DNA of 49,272 bases from Mycolicibacterium llatzerense (GCF_000878195.1 NZ_JXST01000046.1:1-49272), one strand, 5' to 3'. Positions 1 through 7,436 are shown, numbered from the stretch's first letter. Program-made: numbers and translations. Notes: generated by a model from the letters alone, not told the origin.

Positions 1-91
1 GACGGGCTCCGGCAGCAGCAGCGGCGCATCCGGCAGCAGCGGTGGCGGTGCATCTGCGTCCGGAGGTGGCGCTTCCCACGCCGCCGCGTAG
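1..91 (+). CDS. GjpA/PE-PGRS-like secreted protein, C-terminal end only
   Basis: Only the last 29-30 codons are inside the window (reading frame begins at base 2, stop TAG at 89-91). The visible tail is a Gly/Ser/Ala low-complexity sequence ending GGGASHAAA. It is nearly identical to the C-terminus of the complete gene on the opposite strand at 3054-4598, so this is the 3' end of a paralogue in inverted orientation. The similarity continues past the stop codon into the terminator region. Function is inferred only from that paralogue, which has a signal-like N-terminus and suggests an exported, cell-envelope protein. Confidence 0.8.
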   Translation, partial: TGSGSSSGASGSSGGGASASGGGASHAAA

Positions 92-109
92 TCACACCTT
101 TTCAAGTCC

Positions 110-139
110 AGTGGGTCCCGCTCATGAGCGGGACCCACT
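110..139. terminator. 30-bp perfect palindrome after the left paralogue
   Basis: Fifteen bases (AGTGGGTCCCGCTCA) are followed directly by their exact reverse complement, 18 bp after the stop codon. There is no T-run, so it fits the tail-less hairpin type of terminator proposed for mycobacteria. The identical 30-mer follows the inverted paralogue at 3005-3034. Confidence 0.65.
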
Positions 140-261
140 GTCGTCTGGTGTCGCGAGGGGTCGCCAGACATGCAGCGGCCCCCGAGCTTTGGATTCTGGC
201 GTGCACGGAAGGGCTCGGGGGCCCGGGGGCCGTGGGGAATTACCCAGCGCACGTGGGTGAT

Positions 262-420
262 TCACCTGCGCGCCTCGGGATGCACCGAATAGGCACTCAA
301 GGTGATCGCCACGCAGTAGTCGCGGCCCAACCGGGTGCTCAGCGTGGTTCCGGTCGTCGGCGCCACCGGCGGCAGGCTCTCCATCGCCCCGCGATCGGTG
401 ATCGGGGCCTCGGCCCGGGA
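262..420 (-). pseudogene. IS21-family IstA transposase remnant
   Basis: The minus-strand frame reads ...RGAMESLPPVAPTTG followed by TRLGRDYCVAITLSAYSVHP. This matches the conserved C-terminal segment of IS21-type IstA transposases, typically 'ALPPVAP.TG....RL.RD.YVR....DYSVHP', as I recall the family. The frame is bounded by a TGA just upstream (421-423) and ends by reading into the inverted-repeat arm. No IstB ATPase or terminal repeats are visible. This is a fragment, evidence of past insertion-sequence activity at the junction between the repeat arm and the unique island. Confidence 0.6.
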
Positions 421-423
421 TCA

Positions 424-661
424 CTCGGGTGCGAGCTCAATGGGTGTCATGAAATTCCGCATTCAATATCTTTCTGGTAATAACTTTCTTTTGTGCAATT
501 CTCAATACTGAATAACTAATTGCGAGTAATGAATGCGACACGGTCATCGAAACGTATTCAAAATGTGCACGGAATTTCATTGGAGGCGAGTTATGTTTTC
601 TTCGCTCTAATGCGGCGCGGCACCTCGCCCACGTCGCTACCTTCACCTCTTGGAGATAACT
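424..661. other. AT-rich upstream region of the secreted-protein gene
   Basis: This stretch is clearly less GC-rich than its surroundings, especially 440-600. It contains an 11-bp inverted repeat (ATGAAATTCCG at 449-459, its reverse complement at 570-580) and the possible leader ORF at 593-610. No longer gene is convincing. It probably holds the promoter for the gene at 662. Confidence 0.5.
593..610 (+). CDS. Possible 5-codon leader peptide (MFSSL)
   Basis: ATG TTT TCT TCG CTC TAA sits 6 nt after a perfect GGAGG at 582-586, a stronger ribosome binding site than that of the gene it precedes. It ends 51 nt before the start of the secreted-protein gene. A translated mini-ORF could affect mRNA stability or translation of the downstream gene. 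There is no amino-acid bias that would name an effector. The call rests only on the Shine-Dalgarno sequence and spacing. Confidence 0.3.
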   Translation: MFSSL

Positions 662-1291
662 ATGCGATCGAATGCGTCCATGTTGCGTCGTGCCGGCGCC
701 ATTACTCCGATGGCGCTTGCTGCCGCACTTTGTTTTGCAGGGACGGCACATGCGGCTGTCTCTGTGAATTGGAGTTGTCAGGCTACGGTTTCGGGCACCC
801 CTCAGACGTCGAGCATGACAACCTCGGTTACCGGCACCGCGCCTGGTTCGGTAACCGCGGGTTCTCCCGTGGCCATTACCATTGCGCCGGGTTCATCGAC
901 GGTTCCGACGAACCCAGTCCCCCTTGTTACGGTCGTCAGTATCAGCAACATGAAGATGATCATCCCGATCCCGGCGAACTCGACCTATGTCTCCTCCAGT
1001 GCATCCGGTGGAACTTTCCCAGGCTCGACAGCCGTCGTGGGCAGTAACGTCGTGCTCACCGTTCCGGGTCCAATTCCCGGTGGCTCGACGTACACCCCGC
1101 CTGCGATCACCATCAACGTGACGGCCAATGCTCCCGGCTCAATTACCAGCAACTATGCCGGCAACAGCTATGCGAATCCCGGCATGACCTTCACCACTAC
1201 CTTGAAACCAGTGATTGGTTCTAATTTCAACGCCGCAACCGCGTGCTACCCGAATCCTTCTCCGACGCTCACCACCACGACCGTCACCTAA
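662..1291 (+). CDS. Secreted beta-rich protein of unknown function
   Basis: A 209-residue protein. The start ATG has GGAG 8 nt upstream. Residues 1-32 form a Sec signal peptide (Arg near the N-terminus, hydrophobic LAAALCFAG, cleavage after AHA). The mature part is rich in Ser, Thr, Val, Pro and Gly in short alternating segments, as in immunoglobulin-like beta-sandwiches. It has two cysteines, one near each end (NWSC and TACYP), which could pair. There is no lipobox or membrane anchor, so it should be released or loosely cell-wall associated. I do not recognise a named family. A strong terminator follows about 100 nt downstream, making this a single-gene unit. Confidence 0.8.
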   Translation: MRSNASMLRRAGAITPMALAAALCFAGTAHAAVSVNWSCQATVSGTPQTSSMTTSVTGTAPGSVTAGSPVAITIAPGSSTVPTNPVPLVTVVSISNMKMIIPIPANSTYVSSSASGGTFPGSTAVVGSNVVLTVPGPIPGGSTYTPPAITINVTANAPGSITSNYAGNSYANPGMTFTTTLKPVIGSNFNAATACYPNPSPTLTTTTVT

Positions 1292-1390
1292 CTCTGGATG
1301 GCGCGCAAGAAATAGCCGACTGTACATATGGACGGCGCTGATCGGATTGGGGTCAGACTCAGCGCAGGGCCTGGGGAAGTGCAGCGGTGA

Positions 1391-1443
1391 ATAGCCCTCG
1401 ACTGGGCTGAATAACCAGCCCAGTCGAGGGTTATTTCTATTTT
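1391..1443 (+). terminator. Strong intrinsic terminator
   Basis: CCCTCGACTGGGCT (1395-1408) pairs perfectly with 1417-1430 across an 8-nt loop. The stem extends through one G-T pair into flanking AATA/TATT, and a T-rich tail (TTATTTCTATTTT) follows. Such canonical hairpin-plus-U-tract terminators are uncommon in mycobacteria. Confidence 0.9.
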
Positions 1444-2012
1444 CCGGTCACCATCTCGAAGGGAGAAGATTATTCTCTCCCGAATCTCTTATTCGCACCT
1501 GTCGGTTGCGTTTGTGAATGAACCCCAGCCCGGCGGTGTCGTCCACCTCGCGGAAGCTGACGTTTGCACATCGAAATAAGCACCGGTACCTGTCTATGAA
1601 TCCAAACCACCGATGCCACGGATACTGTGCAATGCGGAATTTTTTCTTGGCGTAAGCACTCCAACTCCGCATGCTCATCAAACAGAGATCGCCCGGGTTT
1701 CAGACAAGACGGTGCTCCCTGTATGAGTCCAGCGGTTTCCGAGGTTCCAACCCGCGGTCTGGCGCGGTTCGCCGCCGAGTCCAACATGTCCCAGCGGCCA
1801 GCCCCACGCGTGTTTGGTACAACGCAGCTGCTGACCGTTCTGGGGTCACGCGGAAAAGTTGAGGTCCATGACCAGCAGGTATTGACCGTCAAAGCGGCGG
1901 CAAAGTTGGTCATCGACAGTTCTAGCCAAAGCGTCAATAATGGCGTCCGGAGCCACTCGACCGTCGCTATGATCAGGTCCAGTGGAGAACCTTGGGGGAG
2001 GTCTTTCGTCCG
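1444..2012. other. 569-bp stretch without a convincing gene
   Basis: Open frames exist on both strands (for example a plus-strand frame from 1723 reading MSPAVSEVPTRGLARF..., and a 77-codon minus-strand frame), but none has a recognisable domain, a good ribosome binding site or coding-like codon use. It may contain decayed coding DNA. The last 50 bp should carry the MarR promoter. Confidence 0.4.
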
Positions 2013-2498
2013 ATGGCAACTGAACTCGCTCGGATCGCTGCAGACTTGAAGAGAAGACTGGAATCTTTTCATGGATCCGTCGACGAATTGGCGCACGAAT
2101 TGATGAGGATGCTCGGCGTCAATCACACCGATCTACGTGCCCTGTTGCACATTCTCCTTACGGGCGAGAAGGCAACGACGCCGGGACTTCTGGCCGACCG
2201 GCTCGGTCTCACTGCCGCCGGCACCACGATCGTGCTCAACCGCCTGGAAAAGCTGAGATACGTCAGTCGCTCGTTACATCCGACCGATCATCGCCGAGTA
2301 GTCGTGTTGGCCACGGATCTGGCTGCTCGCCGTATCTCGGAACTCGTCTCCCCGCTGCTGGATCAGGGCGGCAAGATGTTGTTGAGCTATTACAACGCGA
2401 CGGAGATTGCCCTGATCGTCGGGTTCCTCAGCCGTACGGACGAAATACAACGAGCTCACCTGAAGCGGATGCGTGAATTGGATCCCTACCCCCAGTAG
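2013..2498 (+). CDS. MarR-family transcriptional regulator
   Basis: A 161-residue protein. The chosen ATG has GGGGGAGG about 12 nt upstream; an in-frame TTG at 1992 overlaps that site. Residues about 45-110 form the MarR winged helix: helix-turn-helix TTPGLLADRLGLTAAGTTIVLNRLEKLRYVSR, then the wing HPTDHRRVVVLAT with the family's conserved D-x-R-R. Flanking helices (1-40 and 110-155) should give the dimer interface. MarR proteins usually repress nearby genes and respond to small phenolic ligands or oxidation. Likely targets here are the secreted protein at 662 or the GjpA-like genes, but this is inference. Its 3' end overlaps a minus-strand relic by 13 bp. Confidence 0.88.
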   Translation: MATELARIAADLKRRLESFHGSVDELAHELMRMLGVNHTDLRALLHILLTGEKATTPGLLADRLGLTAAGTTIVLNRLEKLRYVSRSLHPTDHRRVVVLATDLAARRISELVSPLLDQGGKMLLSYYNATEIALIVGFLSRTDEIQRAHLKRMRELDPYPQ

Positions 2499-2832
2499 GA
2501 GTCATCGTCGATCTCCAGAACCGCGAACCGCGCGGTTGGCATCTTCGCGGCCGGGTCGTTGGGTATGACGTCGAGCGGTGCGCTGATGAGGCGCGCGGAC
2601 CTGACGTGCAATGCCGGGAGGGTCCGATCCACGTCGCTGAACTCGTTGGTGCACAGGGTATCTGGTTGTTGTCGAGCATCACACTGACCGCTAGACGTCG
2701 CGAACCTGCGCTGCGGTTGAGCGGGAAGCGAAAGCAGATATCGGCCCCGGGCTTCGGGAGTGCGGGTCGCTCGTGCACAACGAGCCAGTAGTCCGGGAAT
2801 CGGATTGACTCATGGGCATGTCGGGGTGGCAG
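2486..2832 (-). pseudogene. Frameshifted relic of an unknown gene
   Basis: Two minus-strand frames look coding and join end to end. The upstream one reads ...IRFPDYWLVVHERPALPKPG... to about 2665. The downstream one carries on as ...LISAPLDVIPNDPAAK... to a TAG at 2486-2488, ending VLEIDDDSYWG. Both have GC-rich third positions like local genes, and neither alone has a plausible start. A single indel near 2655-2670 would restore about 110 codons. I do not recognise the family. The alternative is chance open frames opposite noncoding DNA. Confidence 0.4.
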
Positions 2833-2867
2833 TCAGCTTAGGTAGCGCCGGGCGTGTTCGTTGCTCT

Positions 2868-3145
2868 GCGCGCAGCTGAATCGCTCACGCGCGCTGGGTA
2901 ATTCCCCACAGCCCCCGGCCCCCGAGCCCATCAGTCTGTCTACGCCAGGAACGAAGGTTCGGGGGCCGCTGCATGTCTGGCGACCCCTCGCGACACCAGA
3001 CGACAGTGGGTCCCGCTCATGAGCGGGACCCACTGGTCTTGGAAAAGGTGTGACTACGCGGCGGCGTGGGAAGCGCCACCTCCGGATGCAGAGGCACCGC
3101 TACCACTGCCGGATGCGCCACTGCTGTTGCCGGATCCGGTGCTGC
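2868..3145. repeat. Right arm of the large inverted repeat
   Basis: Reverse complement of the left arm at 1-273. The two arms share the last codons of the GjpA-like gene, the stop codon, the palindromic terminator and the noncoding sequence up to GCGCGCAGCTGAA at 2868-2880. The strongest conservation is around the terminator and the CTGGTGTCGCGAGGGGTCGC block. Confidence 0.85.
3005..3034. terminator. 30-bp perfect palindrome after the GjpA-like gene
   Basis: Identical to the palindrome at 110-139 and 19 bp downstream of the stop of the minus-strand gene at 3054. A perfect 15-bp stem with no U-tract; probably its transcription terminator. Confidence 0.65.
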
Positions 3146-4598
3146 CCGAGCCCGTCTGGCTCCCGGTCGATCCGCTGGGCTTGGTGGGCTTGGTGGGCGT
3201 ACCGGTCTTGGTGCCGCCGGTGGTGCTGGTGCCACCGGTTGGCGCGGTGGTGCTGCCCGAGCCCGTCCCACTGCCGGTCGATCCGCTGGGCTTCGTGGGC
3301 TTGGTGGGTTTGGTGGGCTTGGTGGGTGTATCGGTCGTGCCGGATGCGCCACTGCCGCTGCCGGAGCCGGTGCTCCCCGAACCCGTCTCGCTGCCGGTCG
3401 ATCCGGCGGGCTTCGTGGGCTTTGTCGGCTCACCGGCCGTGGTGCCGCTGGTGGAGCCGGTGCCACCGGTTGGCGTCGTGGTGGTGCCCGAGGTCGTGCC
3501 CGAGTCCGGCTTCGTTTCGGTTGCGGGGGAAGGTGTCTCGGGCGACGATGCGGCAGGTGCCCCTGCGGTTGGCGTCGTCGCGGCGGGTTCTGCCCCGGTG
3601 GTCTCGGTCGCCGGAGTCTTCGTCTCCGAGGTCTTCGTCTCCGAGGTCTTCGTCGCCGCGACCTTCGGTGCATCAGGCGTCGTCACCTTCTCCGCACCCA
3701 GCGTGACCGTCGCACCCGACAAAGCAGCCGACGGAACAGCGGACGGTGCAGTATCGGCCACCTTCGCCGCGAGGGACGTGGACGTAGCCGGAGCGAGCGC
3801 GTGCGCGATCGCGTTGAGGCCTTGGATCACCTGGTCGATCAGTCCGCCTGAGGTGAGCAGCCCAGGGGCGCCGGAGAGCGCAAACCCGTTGAGCACCGCG
3901 TTGACGATCGCGCCGGGGGTGGCGACGAGGGCATTGACGGCACCCATCAAGTCCCTGGCTTTCAGCGCGTCGAGGATGGCTTGCGCTTGAAATGCGGTCG
4001 CCTGCATGGTGCCGTTGACGGTGCCGATGACTCCGAAACTTGCGCCGACCAGAACGCTCGGGGCCACGGCGACGACGTCCGCGAAATTCTGCGCCATGTT
4101 GACCGGAATTTGAAGAAGTTCGAGCAGCGGGAACACCGGACCGACGATGAGTCCGAGCCCTGCACTGAACAGCGTGTTGTAAGCCTCGTAGAGCTGGCCC
4201 GCCCGAATCTGGTTGAAGGCGTTTTGAACCCCTGCCGGGAAGCCGTAGGGGTTGTCCAACTTCAGTTGGTCGACGAGATTCCCGAACGAGCTTTGCAGTG
4301 CCGCAAACGTCTGCCCGCCGTAGCCGAGGCCGTTGATGAGCAGCTGGTGCAGGATCGGCGCAGGGTTGGTCATATAGGTTTCGACGAGTCCGCCGCCGTT
4401 GGCGAGTGCGTCTCGGATGATGTTGCCCCACTGCTCAATCGGGTTCACCGCCGCCGTGAGAGCAACCTTTGCCGAGGACACCGCTTGCGCTTGTAGTTCG
4501 GCGATGGCGGGCATCGGTTGGGCGATCGGGGCGAGCGCTATCGCACCGGCACCCGCCAGCGCAATACCCATATTGATGCGTGGAACGGCAACCTGCAT
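3054..4598 (-). CDS. GjpA/PE-PGRS-like exported protein with Lys-Pro/Gly-Ser repeat tail
   Basis: A 514-residue protein. Start chosen at the ATG (MQVAVPRINMG) with AAGGAGAG 5 nt upstream; an earlier in-frame start lacks one. Residues 5-28 are a hydrophobic export segment (GIALAGAGAIALAPIAQP). Residues about 45-270 are a predicted mostly helical domain (IEQWGNIIRDALANGG..., NPAPILHQLLINGLGYG...) of the kind annotated in mycobacteria as 'outer membrane porin GjpA' or PE-PGRS-like; I recall this family rather than having tested it. Residues about 330-514 are low complexity: SETKT repeats, then three blocks of about 40 residues containing PTKPTKP-SGSTGS. This tail suits cell-wall spanning. The gene stands alone and its 3' end is duplicated at the window's left edge. 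Confidence 0.75.
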   Translation of the reverse strand: MQVAVPRINMGIALAGAGAIALAPIAQPMPAIAELQAQAVSSAKVALTAAVNPIEQWGNIIRDALANGGGLVETYMTNPAPILHQLLINGLGYGGQTFAALQSSFGNLVDQLKLDNPYGFPAGVQNAFNQIRAGQLYEAYNTLFSAGLGLIVGPVFPLLELLQIPVNMAQNFADVVAVAPSVLVGASFGVIGTVNGTMQATAFQAQAILDALKARDLMGAVNALVATPGAIVNAVLNGFALSGAPGLLTSGGLIDQVIQGLNAIAHALAPATSTSLAAKVADTAPSAVPSAALSGATVTLGAEKVTTPDAPKVAATKTSETKTSETKTPATETTGAEPAATTPTAGAPAASSPETPSPATETKPDSGTTSGTTTTPTGGTGSTSGTTAGEPTKPTKPAGSTGSETGSGSTGSGSGSGASGTTDTPTKPTKPTKPTKPSGSTGSGTGSGSTTAPTGGTSTTGGTKTGTPTKPTKPSGSTGSQTGSGSTGSGNSSGASGSGSGASASGGGASHAAA

Positions 4599-4774
4599 GC
4601 CATCTCTCCTTAATTGACGGTCGTGACAACCGGAGGCTACCTGAATGGAAGTCGAATTCCGCAAGTATTTTTATTTCCGTCTCGGGACCCCGTCACTCGC
4701 AATCTGGATTGAGGTAGGTTGTTGCTGGCTGTTGAATTTTGGAACAGATATCAGCAAACCGATACTCAAACGCG

Positions 4775-4840
4775 TTTGACTAGGTTCATTTAGCTAAATC
4801 CGTTTAACTAAAAGCATTTAACTAAACATGGTTAATTGAA
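4775..4840. promoter_or_regulatory. Array of five 14-bp-spaced TTTARYTAAA-like sites
   Basis: Near-palindromic 10-mers occur at 4775 (TTTGACTAGG), 4789 (TTTAGCTAAA, a perfect palindrome), 4803 and 4817 (both TTTAACTAAA) and 4831 (GTTAATTGAA), each starting exactly 14 bp after the last. The block is very AT-rich in a GC-rich genome. It lies about 180-240 bp upstream of the minus-strand GjpA-like gene. Iterated palindromes with fixed spacing suggest cooperative binding of a regulator. Confidence 0.6.
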
Positions 4841-4901
4841 TGTGTGAGAATAGTCGAGGGTGCTCAACCGGCGTTCTAGTTGGCTATTTTGATTCGCGCC
4901 G

Positions 4902-4994
4902 GTCGGGAACCAAGGCGCGGGCACCGTCGTGGCCACGGGTGGGTCGCCCGTGGCGCAGGCGCTCTTCGGTAAGGCGGTGGGTATCGCAGGCGGC
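4902..4994 (+). pseudogene. Remnant of an MDR-family reductase gene
   Basis: Thirty-one codons read VGNQGAGTVVATGGSPVAQA then LFGKAVGIAGG. They align without gaps to the matching segment of the complete reductase at 6291-7436 (VGNEGAGTVVAAGESPAAQA, LLGKTVGIAGG). An in-frame TGA lies 9 bp upstream and the similarity stops abruptly downstream. This is a fragment of a second copy, not a gene. Confidence 0.85.
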
Positions 4995-6290
4995 CGCCCT
5001 GTTGCCATCCCGGCTGCACCATCCCGGCTTCGCCCCGTTCGGTGTGGCCGACTTGATTGAAAACAGATCGGCAAACTCCTGCCGACGTGGCTCCACGCAG
5101 GCAAGTGCCTGCTCGCGGGGGGCTCCAATGGTTGCCGCCGCAGGTGCCCAGGCAATGCGTGGAGCATTCGGGCGCCGTGGCTTCTAGGTTTGCTACTAGC
5201 CTGGCCTCGGGTGCTCAACTGCCCTGCATATGACCTATGAACTGGGCTGTTCAGTTGGCGCGAGAGGGGTATCGCCTTTCTGGAAGTAGCTGTAATCGCG
5301 GAAAACTGTTGCTTTGTAACTTACTCATGGGTTAATTTTGTGACAGCGGCGGGCTGAGATCGCTCACGCAATCGAGGGATGGGGTAATGCAGCTGACGTT
5401 ACGGCCGGCGGGGGTCACGCCGGAACCGAGTAGCTGAACAGGTTGTGGGCTCTGCTGGAAGGCGGAGGGCCACAACCATTTTGGGTGTTCGATCGGTGCG
5501 GCGGCCGACGGTTCGCGGATCAGCCGTCACCGCGCGACGCCAGCACGAACACCCGGAGCAGTCAGGCGGGTGGACGCGCGAGCTCCCACGCGAACCGCGC
5601 GGCGAACGCAGGGTGATCGTAAGTACGCCTGCGGCGCAGTCAGCTCGCCCGCCCAACGGCGGAGACAGGAAGTGATCGCAAGTGTCATACCGAAACTGCG
5701 ACGGTGGCAATCGGGTTCGTCATTCCGCCGCGGCCGCAGTAGTCAGCGCAGGTACCGCCATCGGCGCGCGCATGACCGAAGCAACCTCTGTCGTGAGCAG
5801 CTCTTCGACGTCGGGTACGGGGATGGTTTCGGTGATGCCGGTGGGTCTGCGCTGGCAGGCGCATTGCACCTGCGGAGAATTGGCCGCTGGTCCCCATCTG
5901 CTGAAAGGGGTAGCGGTCAACGACGCGCACGAGCACGCTTACAGGACTGGTTGCGCTGTCGGGTGGCCGCTCGTTGTCGCGCGTGGTTCGCGCACAACCG
6001 GATCGGTGCGCGGCTGGCAGGGACGACCGTCGATGAACGATTGCCACTCAGTGGAGTAGAGCCGGCTGTGCATGGTCGGATCACTCATGTTGGGTAGCAA
6101 TCATTTTCGAATGAGGGGTTGAGAAGGGGCAGGCCGGTGGGAGTCCACCCGGTTGATTGTTTGCGTCGAAGTGCCCGGAAGTGAATCCGTCTGATTGCCT
6201 GTTCGAGGAAGCTGGCCGGTGTGACACGACCGCCTGTGAGGTGATTGTGGTTACTGTTCAGGTGAGGGTTCGACGATCGGAGACATACCA
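4995..6290. other. 1.3-kb stretch of mostly degenerate DNA
   Basis: No well-supported gene. Open frames of 70-130 codons on both strands lack recognisable domains. The best candidate, 5682-6059, is listed separately. Together with the reductase fragment at 4902 and the IS21 relic this looks like a decayed junction region. The last 60 bp carry GGAG at about 6280 for the reductase at 6291. Confidence 0.4.
5682..6059 (+). CDS. Possible small protein with a CxC/HxH-like segment
   Basis: A 125-codon frame starting GTG, with AGGAAG about 10 nt upstream. The N-terminal third is Ser/Ala/Val rich. Residues about 55-80 read VGLRWQAHCTCGELAAGPHL followed by a DAHEHAYRTG segment, reminiscent of small actinobacterial and phage proteins with W-x-x-x-C-x-C...HA..TG motifs. 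The rest has no visible fold. Codon use is only moderately GC3-biased, and frames on the other strand are equally long, so it could be chance or a relic. Confidence 0.3.
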   Translation: MSYRNCDGGNRVRHSAAAAVVSAGTAIGARMTEATSVVSSSSTSGTGMVSVMPVGLRWQAHCTCGELAAGPHLLKGVAVNDAHEHAYRTGCAVGWPLVVARGSRTTGSVRGWQGRPSMNDCHSVE

Positions 6291-7436
6291 ATGACCGAAG
6301 CACCACCCGAGACCGGTTTGGAATTGCGGTCATTGGTGACCCCGGACGGCATGCTCGAGCTCTCGCTGCACGACGTCGACATCCCGGCCCCGACCGCCGA
6401 CCAAGTCGTCGTCCGGGTCGAGGCATCGCCCGTCAACCCGTCGGATCTGGGCCTGCTGATTCCGGGTGCGGACATGTCGGCCGCGACGGTCGCGGGCACC
6501 CCGGACCGCCCCGTCGTCACCGCACCGCTGCCGCCCGGGGCACTGGCGCAGCTGGCCGTCCGGGTCGGGCAATCGCTTCCCGTCGGCAACGAAGGTGCGG
6601 GCACGGTGGTGGCGGCGGGGGAGTCGCCTGCCGCACAGGCGCTCCTCGGCAAGACTGTGGGCATCGCCGGCGGCGCCATGTACTCGCAGTACCGCGTCGT
6701 CAATGCCGCCGCCTGTCTGGTCCTGCCCGACGGCGCGACTGCCCGGGACGGGGCGTCGTCGTTCGTCAACCCGCTGACCGCGCTGGGGATGGTGGAAACC
6801 ATGCGGCGAGAAGGACATTCGGGTCTGGTGCACACGGCGGCAGCGTCGAACCTCGGCCAGATGCTGGTCAAGATCTGCCGCGCTGACGGGGTGCCGCTGG
6901 TCAACATCGTCCGCAAGGCCGAGCAGGAAGAAATCCTGCGCGACCTAGGTGCGGTCCACGTATGCAACTCTGCTGCAACGACTTTCGAACAGGACCTGCT
7001 CGAAGCGCTCAAAGCCACCTCCGCGACACTGGCGTTCGACGCCACCGGTGGCGGCACCCTGGCGAGCCAAATCCTCAACGGCATGGAGCAGGCCGCCAAC
7101 GCGACCGCGACGCAGTACTCCCGCTATGGCTCCGCCGTCCACAAGCAGGTGTACATCTACGGCAGCCTCGACACCGGACCCACCGTCCTCAACCGAAGCT
7201 TCGGCATGTCGTGGGGCATCGGTGGCTGGCTGCTCACGCCGTTCCTCGCCGGCGCGGGGGCGGAGGTCATCGGCAGGCTACGAGCCCGCGTCGCCGCGGA
7301 GCTCACCACAACCTTCGCGAGCACCTACACCCAAGAAGTCTCATTGGCCGGCCTGCTCAAGCCCGAGGCGTTCACCAGCTACCTCAAGAAGGCGACCGGC
7401 GAGAAATTCCTCGTGACTCCGCAGGCGGTGCCGTAG
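6291..7436 (+). CDS. Zinc-less MDR-superfamily NAD(P)H oxidoreductase
   Basis: A 381-residue medium-chain dehydrogenase/reductase. The N-terminal GroES-like catalytic half (about 20-165) has the VEASPVNPSDLGLL motif typical of quinone-reductase-like MDRs, and no zinc-ligand cysteines. The Rossmann half (about 165-340) includes GLVHTAAASNLGQMLVKIC, a modified GxxxxxG nucleotide-binding loop, then FDATGGGTLASQIL. Expected reaction: NAD(P)H-dependent reduction of a quinone or alpha,beta-unsaturated carbonyl. GGAG lies 8 nt before the ATG. A 31-codon fragment of a second copy lies 1.3 kb upstream. The substrate cannot be read from the sequence. Confidence 0.88.
   Translation: MTEAPPETGLELRSLVTPDGMLELSLHDVDIPAPTADQVVVRVEASPVNPSDLGLLIPGADMSAATVAGTPDRPVVTAPLPPGALAQLAVRVGQSLPVGNEGAGTVVAAGESPAAQALLGKTVGIAGGAMYSQYRVVNAAACLVLPDGATARDGASSFVNPLTALGMVETMRREGHSGLVHTAAASNLGQMLVKICRADGVPLVNIVRKAEQEEILRDLGAVHVCNSAATTFEQDLLEALKATSATLAFDATGGGTLASQILNGMEQAANATATQYSRYGSAVHKQVYIYGSLDTGPTVLNRSFGMSWGIGGWLLTPFLAGAGAEVIGRLRARVAAELTTTFASTYTQEVSLAGLLKPEAFTSYLKKATGEKFLVTPQAVP

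Larger units (their letters stand above)
1..273. repeat. Left arm of a large inverted repeat
   Basis: The sequence from the window edge to about 273 is the reverse complement, with scattered mismatches and small indels, of about 2868-3145. The arm covers the 3' end of the coding region, the 30-bp palindrome and about 160 bp of downstream noncoding DNA. The repeat probably continues left of the window into the body of the paralogous gene. The DNA between the arms (about 2.6 kb) is unique. Confidence 0.85.

Noticed and set aside
1470..2126. 218-codon minus-strand frame
   Set aside because: Crosses the start of marR on the other strand, no ribosome site and no recognisable domain; treated as chance or relic DNA.
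3019..3990. Long plus-strand open frames of up to 323 codons rich in Val/Pro/Leu
   Set aside because: They are mirror frames of the repetitive tail of the minus-strand GjpA-like gene and have no start signal or domain.
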